Source: Flavobacterium sp. 245 (GTDB taxonomy: Bacteria; Bacteroidota; Bacteroidia; Flavobacteriales; Flavobacteriaceae). From it: 64,000 nucleotides of DNA. The notes below the pieces were generated by a model that had not been told where the DNA came from, did no database searches, and was given only the letters and a program-made list of their open reading frames with translations. The position numbers and the translations under genes are program-made. The stretch lies in NCBI RefSeq assembly GCF_004362055.1, contig NZ_SNXB01000004.1:1-64000 (forward strand). The letters run 5' to 3'. Below are positions 1 to 7,776 of this stretch, piece after piece (position 1 is the stretch's first letter; each line of letters begins with the position of its first letter).

Positions 1-95
1 TTTCAGGTTTCAGGTTTCAGGTTTCAGGTTTCAGGTTTCAGGTTTCAGGTTTCAGGTTTCAGGTTTCAGGTTTCAGGTTTCAGGTTTCAGGTTTC
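1..95. repeat. Tandem heptamer array (TTTCAGG)n
   Basis: Thirteen uninterrupted copies of TTTCAGG followed by a partial TTTC. The window starts inside the array, so its true length is unknown. The same heptamer, with TTTCAAG variants, returns at 10321-10372, 39481-39552 and 60190-60223, so this is a dispersed family and not a single microsatellite. No coding potential is apparent. Confidence 0.95.
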
Positions 96-101
96 TTATA
101 T

Positions 102-134
102 AAAAAATCCATTCGCAATACGAACGGATTTTTT
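102..134. terminator. Hairpin terminator, usable on both strands
   Basis: The stem AAAAAATCCATTCG / CGAACGGATTTTTT has one mismatch around a CAATA loop, with A and T runs on both sides. It would end a transcript entering from left of the window. It lies between the two arms of the heptamer repeat (1-95 and 152-184). Confidence 0.7.
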
Positions 135-151
135 AATTTATGGATTCCAAC

Positions 152-184
152 AAACTTGAAACGTGAAACATGAAACTTTTAAAC
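152..184. repeat. Degenerate inverted arm of the heptamer repeat
   Basis: Successive units AAACTTG, AAACGTG, AAACATG and AAACTTT are the reverse complement of the 1-95 array with substitutions. Together with 1-95 this forms inverted arms around the hairpin at 102-134. Confidence 0.7.
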
Positions 185-205
185 TAAAAATATAATTGAA
201 ATTGA

Positions 206-237
206 TTTTGGAAAAATAAGGAATAACCGTATTTTTG
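206..237 (+). promoter_or_regulatory. Bacteroidota-type promoter of the yebC-like gene
   Basis: TTG at 208-210, then a 19-bp spacer, then TATTTTTG at 230-237. This matches the -33 TTG / -7 TAnnTTTG consensus of Bacteroidota housekeeping promoters. The ATG follows 24 bp downstream. Confidence 0.65.
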
Positions 238-260
238 CATCACAAAACTAAAAATTAGAA

Positions 261-974
261 ATGGGAAGAGCGTTCGAATTTAGAAAAGGAAGAAAAATGA
301 AACGTTGGTCAGCAATGGCCAAAACATTTACCAGAATTGGTAAAGATATCGTTATGGCTGTTAAAGAAGGCGGACCAAACCCAGATGCCAATTCTAGATT
401 AAGAGCTGTAATACAAAATGCGAAAGCGGCCAACATGCCAAAAGACAATGTGGAGCGCGCAATCAAAAACGCAAGCAATAAAGATACTGCCAACTATAAA
501 GAAATTTTATTTGAAGGATATGCGCCTCATGGAATTGCAATCTTGATTGAAACTGCTTCTGATAACAATAATAGAACAGTTGCAAACATTAGAAGTTACT
601 TTAACAAATGTAATGGAACAATGGGAACTCAAGGTTCTGTAGAATTCATGTTTGACCATACTTGCAACTTCAGAATTGCAAATAATGGCCTTGACGCTGA
701 AGAATTAGAATTAGAATTAATTGATTTTGGTGCCGAAGAAGTTTTTGAAGACGAAGACGGAATTTTGATCTACGCTCCTTTTGGAAGTTTTGGGGCTTTA
801 CAAAAAGAATTAGAAAACAGAGGTCTTGAAATTTTATCTTCTGGTTTTGAGCGTATTCCGCAAATTACAAAAGAATTAACTGAAGCTCAAATCGCTGACG
901 TTGAAAAATTAATTGAGAAAATTGAAGAAGATGATGACGTTATGAACGTTTATCATACAATGAAAGAAGAATAA
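261..974 (+). CDS. yebC: YebC/PmpR family DNA-binding regulatory protein
   Basis: A 237-residue protein of the usual YebC length. The family marks are visible: N-terminal GRAFEFRKGRKMKRW, then AMAKTFTRIGKDI, GGPNPDANSRLR, NMPKDNVERAIKNA and YEGYAPHG-like FEGYAPHGIAI. The acidic C-terminal segment EEDDDV is also typical. YebC proteins are cytoplasmic three-domain proteins. Members have been described as transcription regulators and, more recently, as factors that relieve ribosome stalling; the sequence does not tell which applies here. The ATG start is supported by conservation of the N-terminus and a good promoter 24 bp upstream. It is transcribed alone and followed by a terminator at 996-1025. 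Confidence 0.93.
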   Translation: MGRAFEFRKGRKMKRWSAMAKTFTRIGKDIVMAVKEGGPNPDANSRLRAVIQNAKAANMPKDNVERAIKNASNKDTANYKEILFEGYAPHGIAILIETASDNNNRTVANIRSYFNKCNGTMGTQGSVEFMFDHTCNFRIANNGLDAEELELELIDFGAEEVFEDEDGILIYAPFGSFGALQKELENRGLEILSSGFERIPQITKELTEAQIADVEKLIEKIEEDDDVMNVYHTMKEE

Positions 975-995
975 TATTCTAATATATTACACGAT

Positions 996-1025
996 AAAGC
1001 CTTGGATTTTTCTGAGGCTTTTTTG
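996..1025 (+). terminator. Intrinsic terminator after yebC
   Basis: Stem AAAGCCT / AGGCTTT around a 12-base loop, followed by a run of six T. It lies 21 bp after the yebC stop codon. Confidence 0.8.
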
Positions 1026-1055
1026 TTTGTAATGGTTTTAAACTAGAAGCGCATA

Positions 1056-1085
1056 TTTGAAAAATCATATTTACCATTATATTTG
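1056..1085 (+). promoter_or_regulatory. Promoter of the small lipoprotein gene
   Basis: TTG at 1057-1059, an 18-bp spacer, then TATATTTG at 1078-1085, a full match to TAnnTTTG. The ATG is 31 bp downstream. Confidence 0.6.
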
Positions 1086-1115
1086 CAAAACCTCAAACTA
1101 AATTGAAAATAAAAT

Positions 1116-1319
1116 ATGCAAACATCAAAATACACAAGAATTGCAGTAATTGTACTAGTACTTTTGTTTTTAGTATTAAGCGTAATCAGCTGCAGTACTC
1201 ATGTTCACACAAATGGACCAGCACCAACTACTAAAAAGGTACCGCCAGGACAAGCTAAAAAAATGTCAGGAAGCAAAAGTGCAAAAGCATACGCTCCAGG
1301 GCAACAAAAGAAAAACTAA
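1116..1319 (+). CDS. Small basic lipoprotein, function unknown
   Basis: A 67-residue protein. Residues 1-25 form a signal sequence with a hydrophobic stretch (IAVIVLVLLFLVLSVIS) ending in a lipobox-like VISC, so the mature lipoprotein would begin at about Cys26 and be only about 42 residues. The mature part is basic and rich in Pro, Gly and Lys, with the two related blocks PPGQAKK and APGQQKK. From memory, short Bacteroidota proteins with this pattern are sometimes labelled quinol oxidase subunit 4, but nothing here supports an oxidase role. Own promoter and own terminator, so it is a single-gene unit. I do not recognise a function. Confidence 0.75.
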   Translation: MQTSKYTRIAVIVLVLLFLVLSVISCSTHVHTNGPAPTTKKVPPGQAKKMSGSKSAKAYAPGQQKKN

Positions 1320-1354
1320 AAAAAGCCTTCTGAAGTTTATCAGAAGGCTTTTTT
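1318..1354. terminator. Bidirectional terminator
   Basis: Stem AAAAGCCTTCTGA / TCAGAAGGCTTTT with a short AGTTTA loop, A-run before and T-run after. It serves the small lipoprotein (+) and the convergent LamG gene ending at 1372 (-). Confidence 0.9.
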
Positions 1355-1371
1355 TATATAAGAAAATCAGC

Positions 1372-2271
1372 TTATTTTTTTGCTGGTGTTTTTGTTATTT
1401 TCAACAAATAAGTTCCTTCTGGCAAATCAGTAATATTAGAAGCGTTGCTTCCTGTTATTTTTTTTCCTTGCGAAAAAACCTCAATAGTTTTTGAATCTCC
1501 ATTATTTTCAGTTGCACTTTCAGCAGCAGAAACTGGTGTTTTTACTGGGACAACAGCTTTTGTAGGTGGTGCAACAGCAACTTTTTTTATGGTATTTGAA
1601 ACTGGAGCTGCCGCAGGTTTAGAACTCGTAAAGGAATCCATAACTTGTTCGTCAGTCATTGCAACATTATATATTTTAAGATCGTCTATATCTGCATTAA
1701 GAACAGTCGTAGTATTTAATTGCCCGAGCCTCAAAATATAACCTTTAGTTGCGCGAGAAATTCCTGTTGCCGATTTTAACAATTCGCCATTACGGTATAT
1801 TTTTGACGTATTTCCATCATAAGTAATATTATATTGATACCAAACCTCCTTTTGAAGCGGAGTCGAAACAACAACATTATTAGCATCGCCCCAGCCAACC
1901 AAACTTAAATCTGAATTTCCTGAAGCAACAGGTTGTTGCAACAAGCCAAAAAATTGCGTATTTACAGCTGTACCATAACCTAAAATGTAATTTGCTGATG
2001 CAACATTATTAAACTTTACCCAAAATGATATTGATCTGGGTTTGTTTTCTTGTGGAAGTTCCCCTACTACACCTTGCAATACTTTATTCGTAATTCGCTG
2101 CGCTGCTTTAGCAGTTCCCATTCTGTCATTTACAAAATTAGGAGCGCCTAATAAGGTGATACTATTGTCAGTACTGCTTAAAGTTCCGTTGAAAGTGAAT
2201 TCCTGAACTGGGTTTTGGGCATTAGAATTTAAAAAAGCTACAAACATTAATGTGAGTAATAGTTTTTTCAT
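1372..2271 (-). CDS. Secreted LamG/concanavalin A-like protein with T9SS-like tail (copy 1)
   Basis: 299 residues. Signal peptide MKKLLLTLMFVAFLNSNAQ is followed by a LamG-type jelly-roll of about residues 22-215. Typical marks are ISFWVKFNN, WYQYNITYDGNTSKIYRNGEL and the closing IDDLKIYNVAMTDEQV. Residues about 216-262 are a Pro/Ala/Thr/Lys linker. The last 37 residues (EVFSQGKKITGS to LPEGTYLLKITKTPAKK) resemble the end of a type A type IX secretion C-terminal domain, but the usual earlier YPNP segment is missing. Such proteins are exported, often to bind glycans; no catalytic residues are evident. It is a tandem paralogue of 2641-3567. Export through T9SS is inference. Confidence 0.82.
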   Translation of the reverse strand: MKKLLLTLMFVAFLNSNAQNPVQEFTFNGTLSSTDNSITLLGAPNFVNDRMGTAKAAQRITNKVLQGVVGELPQENKPRSISFWVKFNNVASANYILGYGTAVNTQFFGLLQQPVASGNSDLSLVGWGDANNVVVSTPLQKEVWYQYNITYDGNTSKIYRNGELLKSATGISRATKGYILRLGQLNTTTVLNADIDDLKIYNVAMTDEQVMDSFTSSKPAAAPVSNTIKKVAVAPPTKAVVPVKTPVSAAESATENNGDSKTIEVFSQGKKITGSNASNITDLPEGTYLLKITKTPAKK

Positions 2272-2640
2272 AGATATGATTTAGGGTATTTAAAAATCTT
2301 GTAAATATGTAATATAGATGTGATTAAATTAATTTAGCGATCAAGCGTAAATAAGTATTATTTGTTCTCAATAAATAATTTTATTTTTTTGTTAAAACTA
2401 TAAATTAAATTCAAAATTACCAAACAGTTATAGCTCATAAGTATGTTATTCTTATTAAAATACTGAAAAAGCGAAAAACAATAAAGTTTTAATATAACAT
2501 TTGTAAAGACATTTTTACAAAAAAAACCTTCTGAATTTCAAAAGGTTTTTTTTCACTATCCAAAATAAATGCTCACTAAACAACATGATAAAAAAAATAA
2601 AAAACTAACTAACTATTTCTATTAACCAAATTTTCTTTTT
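2272..2640. other. 369-bp intergenic region between the LamG paralogues
   Basis: AT-rich, with no ORF I can support. It contains the short leader of the downstream copy, including TTTAAATACCCTAAA on the minus strand (also seen before the other copy), and the terminator of the upstream copy at 2519-2552. I find no convincing -33/-7 pair. Confidence 0.6.
2519..2552 (-). terminator. Terminator of LamG copy 2
   Basis: AAAAAACCTT and AAGGTTTTTT arms around TGAA/TTCA inner pairs with one internal mismatch. The A-run on the plus strand gives the T-run on the minus strand. It lies about 90 bp past the stop at 2641. Confidence 0.7.
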
Positions 2641-3567
2641 CTACTTTGATGTGATTTTTTTTGCTGGTACACTTGTTATTTTCAACAAATACGTTCCTTC
2701 TGGCAAATCACTTATACTCATTGAATTATCCCCAATTATCTTCTGACCTTGCGAATAAACTTCAACATTTTTATCTGCAGCGTTTATATCTCTGTTTGAA
2801 ATAATTGCTGTTGATGGTGCAGCCTTAACTGCAACTTTTCCTTTTCCTGTTGCTGTTTTAACTGCTGGAGTTTTAACCGCAGGAGCTGCATCGGCAACAA
2901 TTGCAATTACTGGTTTTGATTCTTCATAAAATGCTGCAACCTGCTCATCTGTCAGCGCAACATTAAAAATCTTCAAATCATCAATATCCGCATTAATACC
3001 AACAGTAGTATTTATTTCGCCTAATCTAAAAATATTGCCTTTTGTAGCACGTGTAATGCCATCTAAAGCTTTCACTAATACGCCGTCACGATAAATTTTA
3101 GAAACTGCTCCATCATACGTTATAGTATAATTGTACCATTTTCCTTTTGCTAATGGAACTGAAACAATAACATCATTGCTTGCGCCCCAACCAGCCTGAC
3201 TAAGATCTGAATTTGAAGAAGCTGTAGCTTGTTGCAATAAACCATAATATTGAGCATTAAATGCAGTTCCATAGCCCAAAATATAATTTGCTTTTGAAAT
3301 ATCATTCAGTTTTACCCAAATACTAATTGATCGAGCACTATTATTTTGAGGAAGATCATCAATTACAGCTTCCAGTGCTTTATTATTCAAACGCTGCGCA
3401 CCGCTTGGATTTCCCATTCGGTCAGAAACAAAATTATCTGTTCCCATGAAGCTAATTGTATTTTGAGTATTGTTTAAGGTTCCATTGAAGTTAAACTCCT
3501 GAATAGGATTTTGCGCATTAGCATTCAAATAACTTACAAACATTAAAGAGAGTAGTAATTTTTTCAT
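2641..3567 (-). CDS. Secreted LamG/concanavalin A-like protein with T9SS-like tail (copy 2)
   Basis: 308 residues from the ATG at 3567. A longer frame to 3603 exists, but the signal peptide MKKLLLSLMFVSYLNANAQ starts here and matches copy 1. The LamG region covers about residues 20-210 with SISIWVKLND, WYNYTITYDGAVSKIYRDG and IDDLKIFNVALTDEQV. A linker rich in Ala, Pro, Val and Lys follows, longer than in copy 1, then the EVYSQGQKIIGD to LPEGTYLLKI tail ending KKITSK. The two copies align along their whole length, and the leader motif TTTTAATACCCTAAA is shared, so the duplication included upstream DNA. The linkers are the most divergent part. Role unknown; probably surface-exposed or secreted. 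Confidence 0.82.
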   Translation of the reverse strand: MKKLLLSLMFVSYLNANAQNPIQEFNFNGTLNNTQNTISFMGTDNFVSDRMGNPSGAQRLNNKALEAVIDDLPQNNSARSISIWVKLNDISKANYILGYGTAFNAQYYGLLQQATASSNSDLSQAGWGASNDVIVSVPLAKGKWYNYTITYDGAVSKIYRDGVLVKALDGITRATKGNIFRLGEINTTVGINADIDDLKIFNVALTDEQVAAFYEESKPVIAIVADAAPAVKTPAVKTATGKGKVAVKAAPSTAIISNRDINAADKNVEVYSQGQKIIGDNSMSISDLPEGTYLLKITSVPAKKITSK

Positions 3568-3932
3568 AATGATAGATTTTAGGGTATTAAAACATTGTGT
3601 CATTTTAACACTGCTAAACTATATTTTTATGCTTTTCAGCGAAAATTTTTTCGATAACTAACCTAAATAATCGTTTAAATAACCAAAATTGATGATTTTG
3701 AACGATCAATTACATTTTTTTATACTTTCATTAATATTATTAAAATAATATTATTACTTCAATCAAACTTAAAATTTCTTACGTATAAATACGGTATTTA
3801 CATTTTTTTAGCAAATATTATAAATCGACTTTTTTTTGTATTAGTTCTGGTTTTTCAAGAATAATCTTAACATAAGTACCAAAAAAAACTCCATCGAAAA
3901 GATGGAGTCTATATATTAAAAAAGTCTTTAAT
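3568..3932. other. 365-bp AT-rich intergenic region
   Basis: No supported gene. It holds an AT-only palindrome (TAATATTAT at 3732-3740 and ATAATATTA at 3745-3753) and, at its right end, the terminator of the PLP enzyme (3881-3908). The promoter of the LamG copy should lie here, but I cannot place it with confidence. Confidence 0.6.
3881..3908 (-). terminator. Terminator of the cysteine synthase-fold gene
   Basis: Perfect stem ACTCCATC / GATGGAGT around a five-base loop. The run of A at 3881-3888 becomes the T tract on the minus strand, 25 bp beyond the stop at 3933. Confidence 0.88.
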
Positions 3933-4973
3933 TTACTTTACAAATTCAATTTTTTGCGCTTCTTCTTCGTTAACACTGTCAAAGAATCCTTGTTCGTTCA
4001 TCCAGTCATCACTAAATACTTTACTCATATAACGAGAACCGTGATCAGGAAAAATAGCAATAATATTACTATCTTTTGTAAACTCACCTTCTTCTGCATA
4101 TTGTTTAATTGCCTGCATTACTGCTCCAGATGTATATCCAACAAATAAACCTTCTTTACGAGTAATTTCTCGTGCAGCATGCGCACTTTCCTCGTCAGTT
4201 ACTTTCATGAATTTATCAATAATATCGAAATCAGTCGCTGATGGAATTAAGTTTTTACCTAAACCTTCTATACGGTACGGATAAATTTCTTTGTTGTCGA
4301 ATTCTCTTGTTTCGTGATATTTCTTTAATACTGAACCAAAAGCATCAACACCTAGAATTCTAACATTAGGATTTTGCTCTTTTAAAAATTTAGCAGTTCC
4401 AGAAATTGTTCCTCCTGTTCCGCTACAAGCAATTAAATGTGTGATTCTTCCTTTTGTCTGTTCCCAGATTTCAGGACCTGTAGTATTGTAGTGAGCATCA
4501 ATATTCAATTGATTGAAATATTGATTGATGTAGACAGAACCTTTTGTTTCTTCGTGTAAGCGCTTTGCTACATTATAATAAGATCTTTCATCATCTGCTG
4601 ATACGTGCGCAGGGCAAACATAAACTTTTGCTCCTAGGCTTCTCAACATATCAATCTTATCTTTTGATGATTTTGAACTTACTGCTAAAATACAGTTATA
4701 ACCTTTAATAATGCTGACCATTGCCAAACTAAACCCTGTATTTCCTGATGTAGTTTCAATAATCGTATCACCTGGCGACAAAATTCCTTTTCTCTCAGCT
4801 TCTTCAATAATATATAACGCGATTCTATCTTTTGAGGAATGACCTGGATTAAAAGCTTCTACCTTTGCGTAGAAATTTCCTTCTAACTCTTCGGTGATTT
4901 TATTTAGCTTAATAAGTGGGGTGTTACCTATTAATTCTAAAACATTATTATAAGCATTTATTTCTTCTTTCAT
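3933..4973 (-). CDS. PLP-dependent cysteine synthase / cystathionine beta-synthase family protein
   Basis: 346 residues from ATG 4973. A TTG start 18 bp upstream is possible but less likely. It is a fold type II PLP enzyme. [12 protein letters not shown] opens the domain, Lys48 in the NPGHSSKDR motif is the expected PLP Schiff-base lysine, TTSGNTG binds the cofactor phosphate region, GTGGTISG follows, and the SGA of [10 protein letters not shown] is near the end. It is longer than the CysM at 44725 and more like the catalytic core of cystathionine beta-synthase, with no CBS pair. Either O-acetylserine sulfhydrylase or cystathionine beta-synthase activity is possible. Alone on its transcript, with its own terminator. 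Confidence 0.85.
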   Translation of the reverse strand: MKEEINAYNNVLELIGNTPLIKLNKITEELEGNFYAKVEAFNPGHSSKDRIALYIIEEAERKGILSPGDTIIETTSGNTGFSLAMVSIIKGYNCILAVSSKSSKDKIDMLRSLGAKVYVCPAHVSADDERSYYNVAKRLHEETKGSVYINQYFNQLNIDAHYNTTGPEIWEQTKGRITHLIACSGTGGTISGTAKFLKEQNPNVRILGVDAFGSVLKKYHETREFDNKEIYPYRIEGLGKNLIPSATDFDIIDKFMKVTDEESAHAAREITRKEGLFVGYTSGAVMQAIKQYAEEGEFTKDSNIIAIFPDHGSRYMSKVFSDDWMNEQGFFDSVNEEEAQKIEFVK

Positions 4974-5042
4974 AAAAAAATAGTTAATCAAAGGCTTTAT
5001 TAAAACCCCCGATAGGTTGCAAATTTAACAAAATTTTTCTAA

Positions 5043-7103
5043 TTAGCTTTTAATTTTCTCTAAATCTAATAAAAAACTAAATTCTTTTGCTAAGTCCTTC
5101 AAAGCCTCAAAACGTCCTGAAGCACCGCCATGTCCGGCATCCATATTGGTATCTAAAAACAAAAGTTTCTCATTTGTCTTCATATTTCTCAATTTGGCTA
5201 CCCATTTGGCAGGCTCCCAATATTGTACCTGCGAATCGTGCAATCCTGTAGATACATACATATTTGGATAATCTTGCGCTTTTACATTATCATACGGTGA
5301 GTATGACAACATATAATCATAATACTTTTTATTATTTGGGTTCCCCCATTCATCGTATTCTCCTGTTGTTAACGGAATTGTATCATCTAACATTGTCGTA
5401 ATGACATCAACAAAAGGAACCTGAGCAATTACTCCATTATATAATTCTGGAGCTTCATTTGCAATAACTCCCATTAAAAGCCCTCCTGCTGATCCTCCTT
5501 CTGCGTACAAATGTTTTGACGAAGTATATTTCTCGTTTATTACAAATTTAGAGCAATCGATGAAATCTGTAAAGGTATTTTTCTTTTTTAACAGTTTTCC
5601 ATCTTCATACCATTGCCTTCCCAAGTCTTCTCCGCCACGTATATGAGCGATCGCATAAACAAATCCGCGGTCTAAGAGCGAAAGTCTTGTTGACGAGAAA
5701 TAAGTATCCATCGTGATTCCGTACGAACCATATGCATACAATAAAAGCGGATTTTTGCCATTTTTCTCTAATCCTTTTCGATAAATCATAGAAATTGGCA
5801 CTTTTACACCATCTCTTGCTGTTACCCAAACTCGTTCTTCTATATAATTTTCTTTATCGAATTTTCCACCTAAAACCTGCTGTTCTTTTAAGATTTCTTT
5901 GGTTTTAGTTTTCATATTAAAGTCAATTACAGACGACGGCGTTGCAAGTGACTGGTAACTGTAACGTAAAATATCGGTGTCAAAATCGACATTTGTTGTC
6001 GTATAAGCATTGTACGTCTCGCTTCCAAATGGCAGATAATAATCTGGTTCGCCATTCCAAGGCATAATTCTGATATGATTCAATCCGTTTGAACGCTCCT
6101 CAACAACTAAATAATTCTTAAAGATTTCAATATCTTCCAACAAAACATCTTCTCTGTGCGGAATAACATCAACCCAGTTTCTCTTCGCTGTTCTGTTTTC
6201 TGGTGTTTTCATCAATTTAAAATTGGTCGCTTTATCTTTATTGGTTAAAACATAAAACGAATCTTCAAAATGTGAAATACTATACTCTAATCCGCGTACG
6301 CGTGTCTGAAAAATTTCAAATTCGCCGTCTGGATTGTCTGAATTCAAAATTCGATATTCCGTCGTTAAAGTACTTCCAGAACTGATTACAATGTATTTTT
6401 TAGATTTTTCCTTGTGTACAGAAACATTAAAAGTATCATCCGCTTCATTATAAACTAAAACATCATCTTTAGAATCAGTGTTTAATTTATGCCTAAAAAT
6501 CTTGTCTGCACGTAATGTAACTTCATCTTGTCTGGTATAAAACAAAGTGTTGTTGTCATTTGCCCAAACCGAGCTTCCAGTGGCATTTTCAATTTTGTCT
6601 GATAAGATTTCTCCTGTTTCCAAATTTTTAACTTGAACGGTATAAATTCTTCTTCCAACAATATCTACTCCAAAACTGGCAAATTTATTATCCGGACTAA
6701 TACTTAGACCGCCTAATTTAAAATAAGCGTGTCCTTTTGCTAATTCGTTGCAGTTGAACAAAATTTCTTCCGCTGCAGAAAGGCTTCCTTTTTTTCGGGC
6801 AAAAATTGGATAATCCTGGCCTGTTTCAAAACGTGTAATATAAAAATAGCCATTATAAAAATAAGGGACAGATGAATCATCTTCTTTAATTCTGCTCTTC
6901 ATTTCTTCATATAAAGATTCTTGCAAATCTTTAGTATGAGCTGTCATATTTTGATAATAATCATTTTCTTTATTCAGATAATCGATAACTTCTGGATTTT
7001 CGCGGTCATTCAGCCAAAAATAATTATCAATTCTTGTCTCTTTATGTTTTTTTAATTTCTTCGGAATTTCTTTGGCTTCGGGAGCCATTATATTATTTTG
7101 CAT
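5043..7103 (-). CDS. Prolyl oligopeptidase family serine peptidase (oligopeptidase B type, S9A)
   Basis: 686 residues, the normal size for oligopeptidase B / PtrB. The N-terminal helix and a seven-blade propeller occupy about residues 1-410, with no signal peptide, so it is probably cytoplasmic. The alpha/beta-hydrolase domain follows. Nucleophile Ser538 sits in EGGSAGG, Asp623 in TGLHDSQV and His658 in DAGHGGASGR. IAHIRGGEDLGRQWYEDGK is also characteristic. S9A enzymes cleave short peptides after basic residues or proline; I infer the basic type from overall resemblance. The start may be the ATG at 7103 or the one five codons later. Monocistronic. Confidence 0.9.
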   Translation of the reverse strand: MQNNIMAPEAKEIPKKLKKHKETRIDNYFWLNDRENPEVIDYLNKENDYYQNMTAHTKDLQESLYEEMKSRIKEDDSSVPYFYNGYFYITRFETGQDYPIFARKKGSLSAAEEILFNCNELAKGHAYFKLGGLSISPDNKFASFGVDIVGRRIYTVQVKNLETGEILSDKIENATGSSVWANDNNTLFYTRQDEVTLRADKIFRHKLNTDSKDDVLVYNEADDTFNVSVHKEKSKKYIVISSGSTLTTEYRILNSDNPDGEFEIFQTRVRGLEYSISHFEDSFYVLTNKDKATNFKLMKTPENRTAKRNWVDVIPHREDVLLEDIEIFKNYLVVEERSNGLNHIRIMPWNGEPDYYLPFGSETYNAYTTTNVDFDTDILRYSYQSLATPSSVIDFNMKTKTKEILKEQQVLGGKFDKENYIEERVWVTARDGVKVPISMIYRKGLEKNGKNPLLLYAYGSYGITMDTYFSSTRLSLLDRGFVYAIAHIRGGEDLGRQWYEDGKLLKKKNTFTDFIDCSKFVINEKYTSSKHLYAEGGSAGGLLMGVIANEAPELYNGVIAQVPFVDVITTMLDDTIPLTTGEYDEWGNPNNKKYYDYMLSYSPYDNVKAQDYPNMYVSTGLHDSQVQYWEPAKWVAKLRNMKTNEKLLFLDTNMDAGHGGASGRFEALKDLAKEFSFLLDLEKIKS

Positions 7104-7190
7104 TGATTGAGCATTTATTTTTAAATACGAAGGAGCAAAAGTAGTACAATCAAAACAGAACCAAAATTAATTTTTTCATAAAATATTCTA

Positions 7191-7220
7191 TTGATTTACC
7201 ATAGCAATATACTAATTTTG
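7191..7220 (+). promoter_or_regulatory. Promoter of ybaB
   Basis: TTG at 7191-7193, 19-bp spacer, TAATTTTG at 7213-7220. A full consensus match, 28 bp before the ATG at 7249. Confidence 0.65.
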
Positions 7221-7248
7221 TCTTAAATAATTTAAAAAATCAAGAAAA

Positions 7249-7569
7249 ATGGATTTAATGGGAATGATGGGCAAACTTAAAGAAACCCAACAAAAAATTG
7301 AAGATACAAAGAAACGCTTGGATACTGTTTTAATTGACGAACAAAGCGCTGACGGATTATTGAAGATAACAATTACTGCAAATAGAAAAATAAAAACAAT
7401 CTCTGTTGATGACTCTCTTTTAGAAGATAAAGAGCAATTAGAAGATTACTTAATTGTAACATTAAATAAAGCAATTGAAAAAGCAACAAGCGTAAATGAA
7501 AGAGAACTTGATGCTGTTGCAAAAATGGATATGCCAATGATTCCAGGAATGGATAATTTGTTTAAGTAA
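7249..7569 (+). CDS. ybaB: YbaB/EbfC family nucleoid-associated protein
   Basis: 106 residues, the usual family size. The N-terminus is a Met-rich amphipathic helix ([24 protein letters not shown]), followed by the beta-sheet core ([19 protein letters not shown]) and a C-terminal helix ending in the flexible [14 protein letters not shown]. YbaB proteins form dimers that bind DNA with tweezer-like helices and coat the nucleoid. In many bacteria the gene is next to dnaX-recR; here it is alone. Directly after its stop codon an octamer repeat array begins. Confidence 0.9.
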   Translation: MDLMGMMGKLKETQQKIEDTKKRLDTVLIDEQSADGLLKITITANRKIKTISVDDSLLEDKEQLEDYLIVTLNKAIEKATSVNERELDAVAKMDMPMIPGMDNLFK

Positions 7570-7570
7570 G

Positions 7571-7660
7571 GTTCTGGATTCTGAGATACTAAGATGCTAA
7601 GGTTCTAAGATTCTAAGATTCTGAGATGCTAAGGCCCTGAGATACTAAGTATCTACTATC
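7571..7660. repeat. Octamer repeat arm (TNCTRAGR)n
   Basis: About nine 8-bp units in register between 7580 and 7652, such as TTCTGAGA, TACTAAGA, TGCTAAGG, TTCTAAGA and TTCTAAGA. The array begins at the ybaB stop codon. The complementary arm is at 7727-7770, on the other side of a strong terminator. Confidence 0.88.
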
Positions 7661-7678
7661 CATGGGGAAATAAAGGCT

Positions 7679-7714
7679 AAAAAAAAGACGCACGATTTGT
7701 GCGTCTTTTTTTTT
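7679..7714. terminator. Bidirectional terminator between ybaB and threonine aldolase
   Basis: Perfect stem GACGCAC / GTGCGTC with a GATTT loop, A-run on the left and nine T on the right. It serves both convergent genes and lies between the two octamer arms. Confidence 0.92.
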
Positions 7715-7726
7715 AGTAAAGCAAAA

Positions 7727-7770
7727 ACCTTAGAACCTTAGCATCTTAGAATCTCAGGAACTTAGAATCT
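7727..7770. repeat. Octamer repeat, inverted arm
   Basis: Units ACCTTAGA, ACCTTAGC, ATCTTAGA and ATCTCAGG are the reverse complement of the 7571-7660 units. The arm stops about 7 bp before the stop codon of the minus-strand aldolase gene. Confidence 0.85.
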
Positions 7771-7776
7771 TTTCTC

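Noticed and set aside
1..95. CRISPR-like array
   Set aside because: The unit is 7 bp with no spacers.
3568..3603. An N-terminal extension of LamG copy 2
   Set aside because: The signal peptide begins at 3567 and matches the paralogue.
3732..3753. TAATATTAT / ATAATATTA palindrome as a regulator site
   Set aside because: A pure AT palindrome in AT-rich intergenic DNA is expected by chance and lacks promoter context.
3933..4973. Mobile or transferred origin for the second cysteine synthase-like gene
   Set aside because: Codon use and base composition look like the neighbours and there are no flanking repeats or transposase remnants.
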